A stretch of DNA of 7,015 nucleotides from Opitutaceae bacterium. Lineage in GTDB: Bacteria; Verrucomicrobiota; Verrucomicrobiae; Opitutales; Opitutaceae. The stretch's first letter is position 1. Each line of letters opens with the position of its first letter. The notes under the pieces are model-generated. The model searched no databases. It saw only the letters and a program-made list of their open reading frames with translations, and was not told the DNA's origin. Positions 5,216 to 7,015 of the stretch are shown here, piece after piece. Both the position numbers and the translations under genes were made by a program. The stretch spans positions 1 to 7,015 of the forward strand of contig JAISAX010000219.1 in assembly GCA_031266495.1 (NCBI GenBank). The letters run 5' to 3'.

Positions 5216-6600
5216 TTATTTACGTCTGGAGGCGGAGACGACCATGAGGTGTCTGTGTAGGGTCAGGAGGTGGAAGTTTTTTGGTCTGCGTTTTTTTGCT
5301 CTGGGTTCGGATCGGAGGGGGCGAAGGTGAACCAGATAGGAAGCGATGAGGGAGGAGAGAAGAAGGAGGAGGCGTTGGTGTTTGCGGGGTTTGCCGGGGA
5401 GGAATAAAGGCAGCCATGAGCGGAGGGTGTCGATGGAGCCTTTGAAGCTGAGTCTTTCGATGTCAACGTGATGAGAGAGAGCGGTTTCGAGGATCAAGGC
5501 ACGGATCATGTTGTGGGCGATAGCCTGCATTCAGATTTTTTTTCGACCATTTGCGGGGTAAGGCAACGAAGGATATCAAGACTGAGGGTGATTTTGATGT
5601 CCTTGAAGAAGAGTTCGATTCGCCAGCGGCGCATGTAGAGGGCAGCCAGTTGGCAGTCCGGGTATCGGACTGCATCGAGCAAGGTGGTAGCCAGAGCGAT
5701 CTGGCGAGTCCGGAATCCGGGAACCTCGACGTGAAAACGCACGATACGCAGGACCAGTTCATCGGGCAGTTCATTCCACAGGCACCGTTCCCATGTTTGC
5801 GGACACCGGAGTTTTTTCCATTTGCTGATGCCGGGTTTGTCCTTGCGAGCCTGATGCAGACGAAAAACGACCGGGACGCCCTTGCGCACGAACAGGGCGA
5901 TCAGTCCCCATGCACAAAATCCCCGGTCGGCGAGCAGGATTTCGCCCTTGTGAACCCATCCGACCAGTTGCCGGGCCAAGGTTATCTCGTGGCTTTTCCA
6001 TGTGTTGGTCGCAAATTTGACCAGCCTGCCCGTTCCCAAACAAAACAGGCCCACCATCTGGGCGACCGGAAAACCGCATCCCGGTTTCTGCTCTCCGGCA
6101 TAGGGCCAGTTCCCACGGTTGCACTCTGTATCCGGCATGCTCATCCCCGTGCCATTGATCACCTTGACTCGATGTCCCTGCCAAAAATGACCCTCTCCGG
6201 GGCGTTGTTTTATTCATTGGCCCACCGAGGCAAACGCCTCTCGCAATACTTCCAGCGGCAACCGGTTGCGGGCCTGGCAATACCCCCCGGTCCCCCCGTC
6301 AGGTACACTCAACCCCCTGCCCGCATTCCACACCTGCACTCTCCTCACCGCTTCCTGGCATGAACACGCACGGTCCAGCACCTGGGACAAAAATGTCCAG
6401 AATGTCACCCGCGTGCTGTACACCCGTTCCCGACAACCCTGCCGGCTCGATAGCACCTCGGCTGACATATAGCACCCCCCTACCTCGCTTAGCCCTCCCA
6501 ATTGCCCGGCTGACAACAACATCCTGCCTGTCGCCTTGCGCAAACCATTCCTTCTCAAATAACGTGAAAAATCCGATGATTGTAATATGTTTGTTCTCAA
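5216..6600 (-). pseudogene. IS4-family transposase, broken by stops and a frameshift
   Basis: Reconstructed length is about 460 codons, normal for IS4 transposases. The N-terminal region runs from a TTG at 6600 (no ATG or GTG lies ahead of the conserved part, so the start is uncertain) through RVTFWTFLSQVLDRACSCQE and YCQARNRLP, then meets an in-frame TGA at 6216-6214. The same frame continues with SMPDTECNRGNWPYAGEQ, LLADRGFCAWG (second catalytic Asp at 5928-5926) and YMRRWRIELFFKDIK (Y2R3E6K, catalytic Glu at 5616-5614). At the A8 run (5543-5536) the frame is lost. The C-terminal part resumes one frame over with MQAIAHNMIRALILETALS and RLSFKGSIDTLRSWLPLF, and is directly preceded in its own frame by a second TGA (5533-5531). 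The residue expected to be the first catalytic Asp (VDG in many relatives) reads ING here (Asn at 6156-6154). The protein is therefore not functional. Confidence 0.88.
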
Positions 6601-6669
6601 GATATTACAAACAATGACCTCTTGGTTCCCTTTTCAAGTTAATTATCAATAAATTACAAAAAATATACC

Positions 6670-6691
6670 CACCTCCCTCGACACCTCCCTC
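6670..6691. repeat. Two 10-bp direct repeats near the IS right end
   Basis: CACCTCCCTC occurs at 6670-6679 and again at 6682-6691 (period 12), just inside the right terminal repeat and upstream of the transposase gene. It could be a subterminal transposase-binding or regulatory site. No matching pair was seen near the left end. Confidence 0.4.
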
Positions 6692-6702
6692 AACGCCCTT
6701 AA

Positions 6703-6723
6703 CCCTTATCTAAGCGCCATTCC
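6703..6723 (-). repeat. IS4 element right terminal inverted repeat
   Basis: This is the perfect inverted copy of 5183-5203. Outward of it the sequence belongs to an ISL3-like transposase fragment rather than to the regulator on the left side. Confidence 0.85.
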
Positions 6724-6729
6724 AGACAG

Positions 6730-6813
6730 ACCACGCCGAAAGCTCTTCTCATCAATGCCTACAAACATAATATCTTTCTTCTCACGCTTGGCTAGCCCCC
6801 GTTCAACTGCATT
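6730..6813 (-). pseudogene. Fragment of an ISL3-family transposase
   Basis: On the minus strand 28 codons read NAVERGLAKREKKD followed by IMFVGIDEKSFRRG. This resembles the ISL3-family segment where an AVERGLARR-type helix leads into the (G)(I/V)DEKSF(R/K)(R/K)G motif containing the first catalytic Asp. The family normally continues with H(R/K)Y after that glycine; here the sequence runs into the IS4 terminal repeat instead. Upstream, the frame reaches a stop after some 15 further codons without clear family character. The identification rests on a short motif and is moderately sure. Confidence 0.5.
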
Positions 6814-6820
6814 GTCTAAG

Positions 6821-6952
6821 CCCGTGGACGGATCGGCAGTAAAGCGCCGCCTCCCTGCTCACCTTCGTGTCATTCACTGTAAACAACTGTAATTCTCTCA
6901 AACAAATGATCTTGCCTGGAGGCAAAGGGCGACGCTGCGCGTCGTCCACGGG
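6821..6952. repeat. Inverted repeat enclosing two hairpins
   Basis: CCCGTGGACG (6821-6830) is the exact reverse complement of 6943-6952. Between them lie TTGCCT-GG-AGGCAA (6912-6925) and a 9-bp hairpin, GGGCGACGC-TGC-GCGTCGTCC (6927-6947, one G-T pair), whose right side overlaps the outer arm. No open frame with recognisable content was found in 6814-7015. The stretch looks like interspersed palindromic repeats beside IS debris. Confidence 0.5.
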
Positions 6953-6964
6953 GATTGTCAGAAA

Positions 6965-7004
6965 AAGCCCGTGCCACTTCAAGGCCGTCCGCGTAACTTC
7001 AGTT
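6965..7004 (+). repeat. Dispersed repeat, copy 2
   Basis: Forty bases beginning AAGCCCGTGCCAC and ending CGCGTAACTTCAGTT match the repeat at 1386-1421 in the same orientation, with a four-base length difference in the middle. The left hairpin arm present in copy 1 is missing here. The window ends 11 bases later, so the full extent is unknown. Confidence 0.6.
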
Positions 7005-7015
7005 ACAAATGTGAT

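Larger units (their letters stand above)
5183..6723 (-). mobile_element. IS4-family insertion sequence, 1541 bp, inactive
   Basis: The element is bounded by 21-bp perfect terminal inverted repeats and contains one transposase gene reading leftwards that fills most of it. Size, repeat length and the Y-(2)-R-(3)-E-(6)-K signature fit the IS4 family. The transposase is broken, so the copy cannot move by itself, though intact ends could still be mobilised by a relative. No direct target duplication is visible: the 10 bases left of the element (GGGTCAGGCG) do not match those to the right (AGACAGACCA). The flanks belong to unrelated genes, which points to a rearrangement after insertion. Confidence 0.85.

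Noticed and set aside
5551..6363. 270-codon plus-strand open frame inside the IS element
   Set aside because: It is antisense to the transposase, whose Y2R3E6K and ADRGFC motifs are on the minus strand. No recognisable domain is read on the plus strand.
1..7015. CRISPR array, tRNA, rRNA, riboswitch, toxin-antitoxin or retron-like system
   Set aside because: No regularly spaced direct repeats, clover-leaf arms, reverse transcriptase motifs or paired small genes were found on either strand.

Overview
The window looks like chromosome of a high-GC member of the Verrucomicrobiota, most likely the Opitutaceae. This is an inference from three things: the protein flavour (a LacI-type regulator with the C-terminal style common in that group, and intracellular carbohydrate enzymes), the strong GC bias at third codon positions in the metabolic genes, and the load of small palindromic repeats and IS remnants. 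No rRNA, tRNA, CRISPR array or replication origin was found.

Left part (1-1547): a homopolymer-rich leader (A, T and C runs, including C17) precedes a plus-strand clan GH-A (GH5-like) glycoside hydrolase. The 260 bp after it hold a G13 run, a near-perfect REP-like hairpin and a probable terminator for the malic enzyme gene that arrives from the other side. Middle (1548-3843, minus strand): a complete malic enzyme (558 or 562 aa) lies about 80-90 bp downstream of a small secreted protein of unknown function. That protein ends in a proline tail encoded by a G-quadruplex-like tract. The two genes could be co-transcribed, but no shared role can be read from the sequence. Positions 3844-4114 form a divergent promoter region carrying a 129-bp palindromic element with 28-bp inverted ends. 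On its right side a plus-strand NodB/CE4-like polysaccharide deacetylase starts at 4115.

Right part (4941-7015): this is a graveyard. The C-terminal piece of a LacI/PurR-type sugar regulator converges on the deacetylase gene and is cut off by a 1.54-kb IS4-family element with 21-bp perfect terminal inverted repeats (5183-6723). Its transposase is broken by an in-frame TGA, by a second TGA plus a one-base frame change at an A8 run, and probably by an Asp-to-Asn change at the first catalytic acid. Beyond the right end, the flank is not the rest of the regulator but a short piece of an ISL3-family transposase. The two sides therefore do not belong to one target site, and no target duplication is visible. 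The last 200 bp contain hairpins and a partial copy of the repeat seen near 1386.

Functionally, the glycosidase and the deacetylase suggest handling of plant or cell-wall oligosaccharides, and malic enzyme links malate to pyruvate. I see no evidence of a novel defence or RNA system. The most interesting items are the mismatched IS4 junction, the palindromic elements, the G-rich tract in the secreted protein gene and the uncharacterised secreted protein itself.
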